From an uncultured Lachnospiraceae bacterium (GTDB lineage Bacteria > Bacillota > Clostridia > Lachnospirales > Lachnospiraceae): DNA of 15,298 bases. Positions 1 to 5,756 of this stretch are shown here, in pieces. The position numbers and the translations under genes were made by a program. Each line of letters begins with the position of its first letter. Positions within the stretch are counted from its first letter, which is position 1. The notes below the pieces were generated by a model that searched no databases, was not told where the DNA came from, and saw only the letters and a program-made list of their open reading frames with translations. Location: NCBI GenBank assembly GCA_910577655.1, contig CAJTOW010000096.1, positions 1-15,298 of the forward strand. Direction: 5' to 3'.

Positions 1-52
1 GAGCATCTGCCTTACAAGCAGAGGGTCATAGGTTCGAGCCCTATAGGCCCCA
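1..52 (+). tRNA. tRNA-Val(TAC), 5' end outside the window
   Basis: The 3' two thirds of a tRNA are visible. The anticodon arm is TCTGC / CTTACAA / GCAGA with anticodon TAC at 13-15. A T arm containing GGTTCGAGCC follows, then the acceptor strand AGGCCCC and discriminator A52. No CCA is encoded. The 5' acceptor strand and most of the D arm lie before base 1. It is the first visible member of a tightly packed six-tRNA cluster. Confidence 0.93.
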
Positions 53-76
53 TTTTCTAAACGCTTTTTGACTTTT

Positions 77-149
77 GCCGATATGGCTCAATTGGCAGAG
101 CAGCTGATTTGTAATCAGCAGGTTATCGGTTCGAGTCCGATTATCGGCT
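77..149 (+). tRNA. tRNA-Thr(TGT)
   Basis: The acceptor strands GCCGATA (77-83) and TATCGGC (142-148) pair fully, with discriminator T149. The anticodon stem is GCTGA/TCAGC around the loop TTTGTAA, giving anticodon TGT. The T arm has GGTTCGAGTCC. CCA is not encoded. Confidence 0.95.
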
Positions 150-169
150 TGTAATTAAATAATTATTAT

Positions 170-251
170 GGAGGAGTTCCCGAGTGGCCAAAGGGGACAG
201 ACTGTAAATCTGCTGGCAACGCCTTCAGTGGTTCGAATCCACTCTCCTCCA
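170..251 (+). tRNA. tRNA-Tyr(GTA)
   Basis: The acceptor GGAGGAG pairs with CTCCTCC (244-250), discriminator A251. The anticodon loop CTGTAAA gives GTA. A long variable arm makes this a class II tRNA of about 82 nt, as bacterial tRNA-Tyr should be. Confidence 0.95.
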
Positions 252-279
252 TTTAACAAATGAATATTTGTTTGATTAG

Positions 280-353
280 CGCGGGGTGGAGCAGTCTGGA
301 AGCTCGTCGGGCTCATAACCCGAAGGTCATAGGTTCAAATCCTATCCCCGCAA
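280..353 (+). tRNA. Initiator tRNA-fMet(CAT)
   Basis: The anticodon stem TCGGG/CCCGA has three consecutive G-C pairs next to the loop CTCATAA (anticodon CAT). Position 1 is C280 and faces A352, an unpaired 1:72 position. Both are hallmarks of bacterial initiator tRNA rather than elongator tRNA-Met or lysidine-modified tRNA-Ile. The discriminator is A353 and CCA is not encoded. Confidence 0.93.
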
Positions 354-359
354 TTTTTT

Positions 360-432
<73 letters not shown>

Positions 433-435
433 TAT

Positions 436-508
436 GGGCGTGTAGCTCAGTCGGTAGAGCACCTGACTTTTAATCAGGTTGTCCGGGGTTCGAATCCCCG
501 CACGCTCA
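436..508 (+). tRNA. tRNA-Lys(TTT)
   Basis: The acceptor GGGCGTG (436-442) pairs with CACGCTC (501-507) with one G-T pair; the discriminator is A508. The anticodon stem CCTGA/TCAGG surrounds CTTTTAA, giving TTT. It is the last tRNA of the cluster and is followed by a terminator. Confidence 0.96.
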
Positions 509-522
509 GTGGAATGTGAGAT

Positions 523-550
523 GGAAATCCTGATAGGGTTTCCTTTTTTT
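523..550 (+). terminator. Intrinsic terminator of the tRNA cluster
   Basis: GGAAATCC (523-530) pairs with GGGTTTCC (536-543), eight pairs including one G-U, around the 5-nt loop TGATA. Seven T residues follow at 544-550. It lies 14 nt after tRNA-Lys and ends the tRNA transcript. The next gene is on the opposite strand. Confidence 0.88.
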
Positions 551-572
551 GATTTAGGGGAAAGTATTGGGC

Positions 573-800
573 TTATTCGTCAAATGCTACGATCACGTAG
601 AAACCGCGGTCATTTTCCCTGATATCCTGAATGATCCCTTCCCTGGACTTGATGCGGTTGCGGGATGAGAAGCAGCCGGACATGGCTACTGCGGGTTCGA
701 TGATATAGCTGTAGTTTACACCTTCCCGCTCAATGATTTCTACTTTGTCGCCAACGTTTACAAGACCCTGGCGTTCCATTTTAAATTCTATTTCTCTCAT
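573..800 (-). CDS. Small conserved-looking protein of unknown function, 75 aa
   Basis: A 75-residue protein read on the minus strand. The start is supported by an AGGAGG-type ribosome site (complement of CCTCC at 808-812) seven bases upstream and by a promoter at 836-864. I do not recognise the family. The sequence alternates charged and hydrophobic residues (VGDKVEIIEREG, then GFYVIVAFDE at the end), compatible with a small beta-barrel such as an SH3-like fold, but that is only an impression. There is no signal peptide or membrane segment. It holds one cysteine, in SGCFSS near residue 43. It stands alone, divergent from the decarboxylase gene and convergent with the tRNA cluster. Being a gene is well supported; its function is not. 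Confidence 0.78.
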   Translation of the reverse strand: MREIEFKMERQGLVNVGDKVEIIEREGVNYSYIIEPAVAMSGCFSSRNRIKSREGIIQDIRENDRGFYVIVAFDE

Positions 801-835
801 ATGAATTCCTCCTCGCTTTTAATGCCGATTTGAAT

Positions 836-864
836 ATTATATGGTATTATGTATGAAAAGTAAA
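836..864 (-). promoter_or_regulatory. Promoter of the small minus-strand gene
   Basis: Read on the minus strand, a perfect -10 TATAAT (complement of 836-841) lies 17 bp after TTTACT (complement of 859-864), which matches four of six bases of the sigma-A -35. The start codon is about 35 bp downstream of the -10. Confidence 0.6.
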
Positions 865-902
865 GTGGAAACAAGGTATAAGAATCGTACATGAATGTTT
901 CA

Positions 903-931
903 TTGGCAAATTATTGTCATGCTTTTATTAT
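903..931 (+). promoter_or_regulatory. Possible promoter of the decarboxylase gene
   Basis: TTGGCA (903-908), a 17-bp spacer and TATTAT (926-931) fit a sigma-A promoter with five of six matches in each box. The predicted transcript start near 938 would leave a very short leader that begins inside the ribosome site at 936-943. Either the true start point differs or a different promoter is used. Confidence 0.4.
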
Positions 932-952
932 GTGAAGGAAGGAAAAGCTGAT

Positions 953-2533
953 ATGAAAAAAAAGGAGCTTTTGCTGGAGAGATTAAAGGAATATGGAAAA
1001 GCTGGATGGTATCCTTTTCATATGCCTGGACATAAGAGACAGGCTGCGGACACAGTTCTGGGCGAGATGGGGAATCCTTTTAGTATTGATATCACAGAAA
1101 TCGCTGAATTTGACAATCTGCACCATCCGGAGGGTATTCTGAAGAAATCCATGGAATGGGCAGCGTCTGTCTATGGGGCAGACAGGACATGGTATCTGGT
1201 AAATGGAAGCAGCGGCGGGATTCTCAGTGCGCTGTCTGCTGTGGCCCGCCCGGGAGAAACGGTTCTGGTGGCCCGGAATTGTCATAAGGCGGTGTACCAT
1301 GGAGTTATCCTCAATCGTCTGAATATCCACTACCTTTATCCACAAATTATTCCGGAAATGGGGATACAGGGGAGCATATCTCCGGATGCTGTGGAAAAGT
1401 CCCTGACAGAGCATCCGGAAATCCGGGCAGTAGTGATCGTCTCCCCTACCTATGATGGAGTGGTATCGGATGTGGGAGAGATTGCCCGAGTCACCCATGA
1501 ACATGGTATTCTTCTGGTGGTGGATGAGGCCCATGGGGCGCATTTTTCCTTTGGAAAAATGGCGGATGGGAGATCGCTGTTTCCAGAATCGGCGGTAACC
1601 TGTGGGGCGGATATTGTGATCCAGAGTCTTCACAAAACCCTGCCTTCCATGACCCAGACGGCAGTTCTTCATATGCAGGGGAATCTGGTAGATGAGGGAA
1701 GGCTGGAGCGGTATTTGCAGATGTACCAGAGCAGCAGCCCTTCTTATGTGTTCATGGCTGGAATAGAAGCCTGCATCTTTGAGATGGAGCAAAAGGGAAA
1801 GGAACGGATTCAGGCTTTTGCCGGAAGGCTGGCAAGGCTGCGGGAACGGCTTCTGGAAATGCGTCATCTGGTTATTCTGGATGAGAGAACAGTGAAGAGA
1901 GAGGGAACATGGGAAATCAGGGATCCGGGGAAAGTAAATGGGTTTCTGGCAAAACCCCTATGGTACGCACTTGATTGTTCCAGAATTGTAATATCCTGCA
2001 GGAACTGTGTTCTGCCTGGGAAGAATAAGGCCTGCAATGAAAGAAAGGCCCTTAGTGGAGCAATGCTGATGGAACGTTTGCGTGAGGAGTATCAGCTGGA
2101 AATGGAAATGTGTGGCGCTGACTATGTGGTAGCGATTACAACAGTGATGGATACTGAAGAAGGACTTAACAGGCTGGCGGATGGACTTCTGGCAATTGAC
2201 GGGATGCTGGAAAGGGATCAGCTTCCCTTGTGGAATGGATGGACAGCCGGAGAGCCAGTCATGAATATCGCAGATGCCCTGGATGCGCCGGCATGCAAGC
2301 GGCAGATTGCAGAGACGGCTGGGCACATTTCAGCGGAATTTGTATATCTGTATCCGCCCGGGATTCCCATTCTGGTACCAGGGGAACAGATTCGTGAGGA
2401 TGTGCTGAATACCATACTGGAATATAAGGAACAGGGCCTTCCGGTGCAGGGTATGGAGGACAGAGATTGTAAACTATTAGATACAGTTCAGATAGGTCTG
2501 TGCACTCGCTGCGCTGACTGTACGAAAATGTAG
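953..2533 (+). CDS. Orn/Lys/Arg decarboxylase family PLP enzyme (YaaO/SpeA-like), 3' end rewritten by a mobile element
   Basis: A 526-residue fold-type I pyridoxal-phosphate enzyme of the ornithine/lysine/arginine decarboxylase family, cytosolic and expected to make a polyamine or diamine; the substrate cannot be told. Seen: the N-terminal PFHMPGHKR (21-29), the DEAHGAH motif (191-197) and the PLP lysine in SLHK (K228). PPGIPILVPGE lies in the C-terminal domain. The ATG at 953 is chosen because AAGGAAGG (936-943) precedes it; an in-frame TTG at 914 has no ribosome site. The last 17 codons (from D at 2480) and the TAG stop lie inside a MITE-like element at 2480-2576. Without that insertion the protein would end in KVVNCSEMEKKE and its stop would overlap the start of the next gene. 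The catalytic core is untouched, so activity is probably kept. The B. subtilis homologue yaaO sits in the equivalent position. Confidence 0.93.
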   Translation: MKKKELLLERLKEYGKAGWYPFHMPGHKRQAADTVLGEMGNPFSIDITEIAEFDNLHHPEGILKKSMEWAASVYGADRTWYLVNGSSGGILSALSAVARPGETVLVARNCHKAVYHGVILNRLNIHYLYPQIIPEMGIQGSISPDAVEKSLTEHPEIRAVVIVSPTYDGVVSDVGEIARVTHEHGILLVVDEAHGAHFSFGKMADGRSLFPESAVTCGADIVIQSLHKTLPSMTQTAVLHMQGNLVDEGRLERYLQMYQSSSPSYVFMAGIEACIFEMEQKGKERIQAFAGRLARLRERLLEMRHLVILDERTVKREGTWEIRDPGKVNGFLAKPLWYALDCSRIVISCRNCVLPGKNKACNERKALSGAMLMERLREEYQLEMEMCGADYVVAITTVMDTEEGLNRLADGLLAIDGMLERDQLPLWNGWTAGEPVMNIADALDAPACKRQIAETAGHISAEFVYLYPPGIPILVPGEQIREDVLNTILEYKEQGLPVQGMEDRDCKLLDTVQIGLCTRCADCTKM

Positions 2534-2576
2534 TGGCCGTATGCCGTAACAGTTCAGGGTGTATCTGAACTGTTAC
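2480..2576 (-). mobile_element. 97-bp MITE-like element in the 3' end of the decarboxylase gene
   Basis: Read on the minus strand it starts GTAACAGTTCAG (complement of 2565-2576) and ends CTGAACTGTATC (complement of 2480-2491), terminal inverted repeats with two mismatches. It is flanked by AACTATTA (2472-2479) and AATTATTA (2577-2584), an 8-bp target duplication with 7/8 match. It aligns at about 84 of 97 positions with the 138-bp element at 10250-10387 after removing 41 bp that lie there between two GGCC motifs. Its first 31 bp (2546-2576) form a perfect 12-bp stem with a 7-nt loop. It has no coding capacity of its own but supplies the decarboxylase's last 17 codons and stop. Confidence 0.85.
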
Positions 2577-2622
2577 AATTATTAAAAGTTGTCAATTGTT
2601 CAGAAATGGAGAAAAAGGAATA

Positions 2623-3222
2623 ATGGGAAAAATATATTACCTGATGGGAAAGAGTGCGTCCGGAAAGGATACTATTTTTAGGCATCTTCTTACAGAGTGT
2701 CCGGATCTCAAAAGGACTATGCTGTATACTACAAGACCCCGGCGGGATGGGGAAAGAGACGGGGTGGAGTATTATTTTACTACAAAGGAAGTATTAAAGG
2801 AGCTGGATAGCCGGGGGAAGGTAATCGAGTCCCGGACTTATCAGACGGTTCAGGGGCCCTGGATCTACGCGACAGTGGATGATGGGCAAGTAGGCCTGGA
2901 TGAAAGGGATTATCTGGCCATCGGGACCCTGGAATCCTATATGAAGATAAGGGATTATTATGGAGCGGATGTAGTGGTGCCGGTGTATATCACGGTGGAT
3001 GACGGGATCCGTCTGGAGCGGGCCCTGGAGCGGGAACGCCGGCAGAAGGAGCCCAAGTACCAGGAGCTGTGCAGGAGATTTCTGGCAGATGAGAAGGACT
3101 TTTCAAACGAAAATCTGAAAAAATGCGGAGTCAGCCGGAGTTATGTGAATGATGACCTTGACAGGTGCGTCCAGAGTATTAAAGAAATGATTAAAGGTTA
3201 TAGCAATTCAGGGTGTATATGA
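2623..3222 (+). CDS. Guanylate kinase-like nucleotide kinase
   Basis: A 199-residue P-loop kinase of the guanylate kinase family, which phosphorylates GMP to GDP with ATP. Seen: the P-loop GKSASGKDT (9-17), unusual against the family's GPSGAGKST-like form, and TTRPRRDGERDGVEYYF (37-52), matching the GMP-binding RxxExxGxxYxF region. The second half is divergent and charged, so substrate specificity is uncertain. The ATG at 2623 follows AAAGGAA closely; an in-frame TTG at 2596 has no ribosome site. It occupies the place of thymidylate kinase (tmk) in the comparable B. subtilis order. The main gmk of Firmicutes usually lies elsewhere beside rpoZ, so this is probably a paralogue. Its stop codon and last codons lie in sequence resembling the core of the mobile repeat family (3205-3222), so its C-terminus may also have been reshaped. 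Confidence 0.85.
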   Translation: MGKIYYLMGKSASGKDTIFRHLLTECPDLKRTMLYTTRPRRDGERDGVEYYFTTKEVLKELDSRGKVIESRTYQTVQGPWIYATVDDGQVGLDERDYLAIGTLESYMKIRDYYGADVVVPVYITVDDGIRLERALERERRQKEPKYQELCRRFLADEKDFSNENLKKCGVSRSYVNDDLDRCVQSIKEMIKGYSNSGCI

Positions 3223-3236
3223 ATAGAGTGAGTAAC

Positions 3237-3267
3237 ATAACAGTCCAATGGGTATCTGAACTGTTAC
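3237..3267 (-). repeat. Degraded 31-bp core copy of the mobile repeat family
   Basis: TAACAGTCCA (3238-3247) and CTGAACTGTTAC (3256-3267) match the 31-bp core at 10250-10280 read in reverse with a few differences. No 8-bp direct repeat flanks it. Just upstream, 3205-3226 (ATTCAGGGTGTATATGAA) resembles the same core again (TTCAGGGTGTATCTGAA at 2553-2569). The region may be two decayed copies or a rearranged one. The 495 bp from 3223 to 3717 contain this repeat, the hairpin at 3381-3484, the promoter at 3539-3567 and the leader. I see no convincing gene there. Confidence 0.6.
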
Positions 3268-3380
3268 GCTTTGGCAGTCAGGCGTGTGCTGTTATGCTAT
3301 CCATGTGTATGCTTGAAATGATGCTTTTAAGCTTCTTTCTGGCAATGTATCGTATAAGACAAGGCCAGTTGTGTGAGGGT

Positions 3381-3484
3381 GGGGCTGTAAAAAAGTCCTT
3401 TCTGCGGTTTACAATACAAGGGATTTCTGTGTTGTTTTGTTGTCTTTCGCAGGAGGTTTTGACTTTTTTACAGTCTCTTTTTTT
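3381..3484 (+). terminator. Long hairpin followed by a T run; probable terminator of the decarboxylase-kinase unit
   Basis: CTGTAAAAAAGTC (3385-3397) and GACTTTTTTACAG (3461-3473) are a perfect 13-bp inverted repeat, extendable outward through GGGG/TCTC with G-U pairs. An inner CTGCG (3402-3406) / CGCAG (3448-3452) can also pair. Seven T residues follow directly at 3478-3484. The 63-nt interior is long for an ordinary terminator, so it could also be a decayed palindromic element acting as one. Confidence 0.6.
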
Positions 3485-3538
3485 GGTTTAATTTCCTCAG
3501 GCGCCTGATTCTGACATGGGACAGGCCATAAGATTTCC

Positions 3539-3567
3539 TATACAGAATCCTGAATTTATGTTATACT
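3539..3567 (+). promoter_or_regulatory. Promoter of the holB operon
   Basis: TATACA (3539-3544), a 17-bp spacer and TATACT (3562-3567) match the sigma-A consensus at 4/6 and 5/6. The predicted transcript begins near 3574, about 145 nt before holB. A perfect 12-bp palindrome, TCAGGCGCCTGA (3497-3508), lies 30 bp upstream of the -35 and could bind a regulator. Confidence 0.6.
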
Positions 3568-3573
3568 TTGTGG

Positions 3574-3717
3574 GGAAATGGAAGCCAAAGCCCTGAAGGG
3601 CTGCGGGTGGGCCGGGTAATGGAAGGAGAGCATCCAACTTCTGCCACGGCGTGTCATTTCTGAGAGGATGCTGGTAACGGTCCTTTATCTGGGCTGTTAT
3701 ATAGAAAGGAGCCTGGT
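3574..3717 (+). other. Long GC-rich leader upstream of holB, possible structured RNA
   Basis: About 145 nt lie between the predicted transcript start and the holB start. The leader contains the hairpin AGCCC-TGAA-GGGCT (3589-3602) and a longer-range pair AGCATCC (3629-3635) / GGATGCT (3666-3672) enclosing a 30-nt loop. It is purine-rich and carries no convincing open frame. It does not match the conserved cores of SRP RNA, 6S RNA, RNase P, the T-box or the common riboswitches that I know. It may be a regulatory leader, a small RNA, or just an untranslated region. Confidence 0.35.
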
Positions 3718-4707
3718 ATGTTGCGTTTTCAGGATATTATTGGTCATGAGAATATCAAGGAGCATTTCCAGAGGGCGGTCAGGGAGCATAAGGTTTCCCA
3801 TGCCTATATTCTCGCGGGGGAAGCGGGGATGGGGAAGAAATCCCTGGCGGATGCATTTGCCCTGACACTTCTTTGTGAGAGGGGGAGGATGGAGCCTTGT
3901 ATGGAGTGTCATGCCTGCCGGCAGGTGCTCAGCGGCAATCATCCGGATCTGATTCATGTGACTCACGAGAAGGCGGGAAGCATCGGTGTGGATGATATCC
4001 GGGAGCAGATCAATGATACTATCGTAGTAAGGCCCTACAGCAGTCCTTATAAGGTCTATATTGTGGATGAGGCCCAGAAGATGACGACCCAGGCCCAGAA
4101 TGCTCTTTTAAAGACCATTGAGGAGCCTCCGTCTTATGCGGTGATTGTGCTGCTGACTACCAGTTCGGAAGCATTTCTCCCGACGATCCTTTCAAGGTGT
4201 GTGCAGCTGAAACTGAAGCCTCTGCGGGATTCGGTGGTACGGGAGTATCTTAAGGAGAACCAGGGGGTTTCGGATACGGATGCGGATATCTATGCGGCGT
4301 TTGCCAGGGGAAATCTGGGGAAGGCGGTGCAGATCGCGTCGTCGGAGGATTTCCGGAATATGTACCAGGAGGTTCTGCATCTTCTGAAACATATCCGGGA
4401 TATGGATATTTCGGAGCTGCTGGATTATATACGGAAATTGAAAGAGGATTCGGTGGACATCCAGGAGGTCCTGGATTTTATGCTGATGTGGTACCGGGAT
4501 GTACTGCTTTATAAGGTGACTACGGATATCAATCTGCTGATTTTTAAGGATGAGTATGGAAAATTCAAGGAGATCAGTGACAAGAGCTCTTATGATGGCC
4601 TGAAACGGATCCTGGAAGCTATTGAAAAGGCCAAGGTGCGGCTGGATGCCAATGTGAATATGGAGCTGGCTATGGAACTGATGCTGCTGACTATGAAGGA
4701 AAACTAG
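3718..4707 (+). CDS. holB: DNA polymerase III delta' subunit
   Basis: A 329-residue clamp-loader subunit that helps place the beta sliding clamp on primed DNA at the replication fork. Seen: a RuvB-like AAA+ fold beginning FQDIIGHENIKEHF, a phosphate-loop remnant GEAGMGKKS (34-42), and four cysteines of the clamp-loader zinc module (53, 61, 64, 67). It also has VDEAQKM (116-122) in place of a catalytic Walker B, and SRC (159-161), which supplies an arginine finger to the neighbouring subunit. The ATG follows AGGAG (3707-3711) at six bases. The remaining C-terminal half is helical, as in the oligomerisation domain. Genes ricT, trmN6 and rsmI follow, the order known from B. subtilis. Confidence 0.95.
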   Translation: MLRFQDIIGHENIKEHFQRAVREHKVSHAYILAGEAGMGKKSLADAFALTLLCERGRMEPCMECHACRQVLSGNHPDLIHVTHEKAGSIGVDDIREQINDTIVVRPYSSPYKVYIVDEAQKMTTQAQNALLKTIEEPPSYAVIVLLTTSSEAFLPTILSRCVQLKLKPLRDSVVREYLKENQGVSDTDADIYAAFARGNLGKAVQIASSEDFRNMYQEVLHLLKHIRDMDISELLDYIRKLKEDSVDIQEVLDFMLMWYRDVLLYKVTTDINLLIFKDEYGKFKEISDKSSYDGLKRILEAIEKAKVRLDANVNMELAMELMLLTMKEN

Positions 4708-4847
4708 TCTTCTGTATAAGGTATCTGATCTGCGGCAATCAGAGGGTGTCTGTGGATGGAGTGATTATCTGGTCAGCGGACAGCCGCTGGATTTTATAAT
4801 GAATATAAGTTTTTAGCCGCTTATCTGGCGGCAGAATGGAGATATGT

Positions 4848-5756
4848 ATGATCAAGATCATCGGAGTGCGTTTCCGGAATGCGGGGAAGATCTATTATTT
4901 CGCGCCTGGGAAGCTGAATATTAAGACAGGGGATCACGTGATCGTGGAGACGGCCAGGGGGATCGAGTACGGGTATGTGGTTCTGGGTAACCAGGAGGTG
5001 GAGGACAATAAGGTGGTTCAGCCTCTGAAGTCTGTGATCCGTATGGCGACCAATGAAGATCATGAGCGGGAGCGGCTGAACCAGAAGAAGGAGAAGGACG
5101 CATTCCGTATCTGTCAGGAGAAGATCCGCAAGCATGAGCTGGAAATGAAGCTGATTGATGTGGAGTATACCTTTGATAATAATAAAATATTGTTTTATTT
5201 CACGGCAGACGGGAGAATCGATTTCCGGGAGCTGGTGAAGGATCTGGCGTCTGTCTTCAAGACCAGGATCGAGCTGCGGCAGGTAGGTGTTCGGGATGAG
5301 ACCAAGATCGTGGGTGGTATCGGCATCTGCGGACGTGCGTTGTGCTGTCATTCGTATCTGTCGGAGTTTATCCCGGTATCCATCCGGATGGCCAAGGAGC
5401 AGAATCTGTCCTTAAATCCTACCAAGATTTCGGGGGTCTGCGGCAGACTTATGTGCTGTCTGAAGAATGAGGAGGAGACTTACGAGTACCTCAACAGCAA
5501 GCTGCCTGGAGTCGGGGACTATGTGACGACTGATGACGGCCTTAAGGGGGAGGTACACAGTGTCAGTGTGCTGCGCCAGCTGGTGAAGGTCATTGTTACT
5601 GTGGAAAAAGATGAGAAGGAGATCCGGGAGTATAAGGTGGATCAGCTTAAGTTCCGGCCCAGGAAGAAGAAGGGCAAGGTCAGTGTGGAGGACAGTGAGC
5701 TTAGGAAGCTGGAGGCCCTGGAGAAAAAGGAAGGTAAGTCGAAGCTGGATGAGTAA
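4848..5756 (+). CDS. ricT: PSP1-domain protein RicT (YaaT), RNA-maturation complex subunit
   Basis: A 302-residue PSP1 C-terminal-domain protein. In B. subtilis RicT (YaaT) joins RicA and RicF in an iron-sulfur complex that steers RNase Y-dependent mRNA maturation and affects sporulation, competence and biofilm development. Seen: two cysteine clusters, GICGRALCC (C161, C166, C167) and GVCGRLMCC (C198, C203, C204), which fit cluster ligands. A basic lysine-rich tail ends in KSKLDE. The ATG at 4848 is chosen because GGAG (4838-4841) sits six bases before it; an in-frame ATG at 4836 overlaps that site. In the 140-bp gap after holB there are two small hairpins (4774-4789 and 4816-4832) and a lone TATAAT at 4795-4800 without a good -35. 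The gene ends by overlapping the next start (ATGAGTAA). Confidence 0.92.
   Translation: MIKIIGVRFRNAGKIYYFAPGKLNIKTGDHVIVETARGIEYGYVVLGNQEVEDNKVVQPLKSVIRMATNEDHERERLNQKKEKDAFRICQEKIRKHELEMKLIDVEYTFDNNKILFYFTADGRIDFRELVKDLASVFKTRIELRQVGVRDETKIVGGIGICGRALCCHSYLSEFIPVSIRMAKEQNLSLNPTKISGVCGRLMCCLKNEEETYEYLNSKLPGVGDYVTTDDGLKGEVHSVSVLRQLVKVIVTVEKDEKEIREYKVDQLKFRPRKKKGKVSVEDSELRKLEALEKKEGKSKLDE

Noticed and set aside
983..1867. Long minus-strand open frame opposite the decarboxylase gene
   Set aside because: It lies wholly antisense to a clear gene and shows no recognisable domain or ribosome site.
2546..2576. Ordinary intrinsic terminator after the decarboxylase gene
   Set aside because: The stem is perfect but is followed by AATTATTA, not a T run, and the sequence recurs elsewhere as part of a repeat with target duplications.
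3213..3491. Open frame of about 92 codons after the kinase gene, partly hydrophobic
   Set aside because: It begins inside a degraded repeat, has no ribosome site, runs through the long terminator-like hairpin and ends at its T run. It is probably a chance frame.
3574..3717. Signal recognition particle RNA, because of GGAAGGAG in a GC-rich leader
   Set aside because: The conserved SRP apical sequence (GGTCAGGTCCGGAAGGAAGCA) is absent and the local pairing does not form its hairpin.
4774..4800. Terminator plus promoter between holB and ricT
   Set aside because: The small hairpin has no proper T run, and TATAAT at 4795-4800 has no acceptable -35 at 16-18 bp, so I did not list either as a feature.
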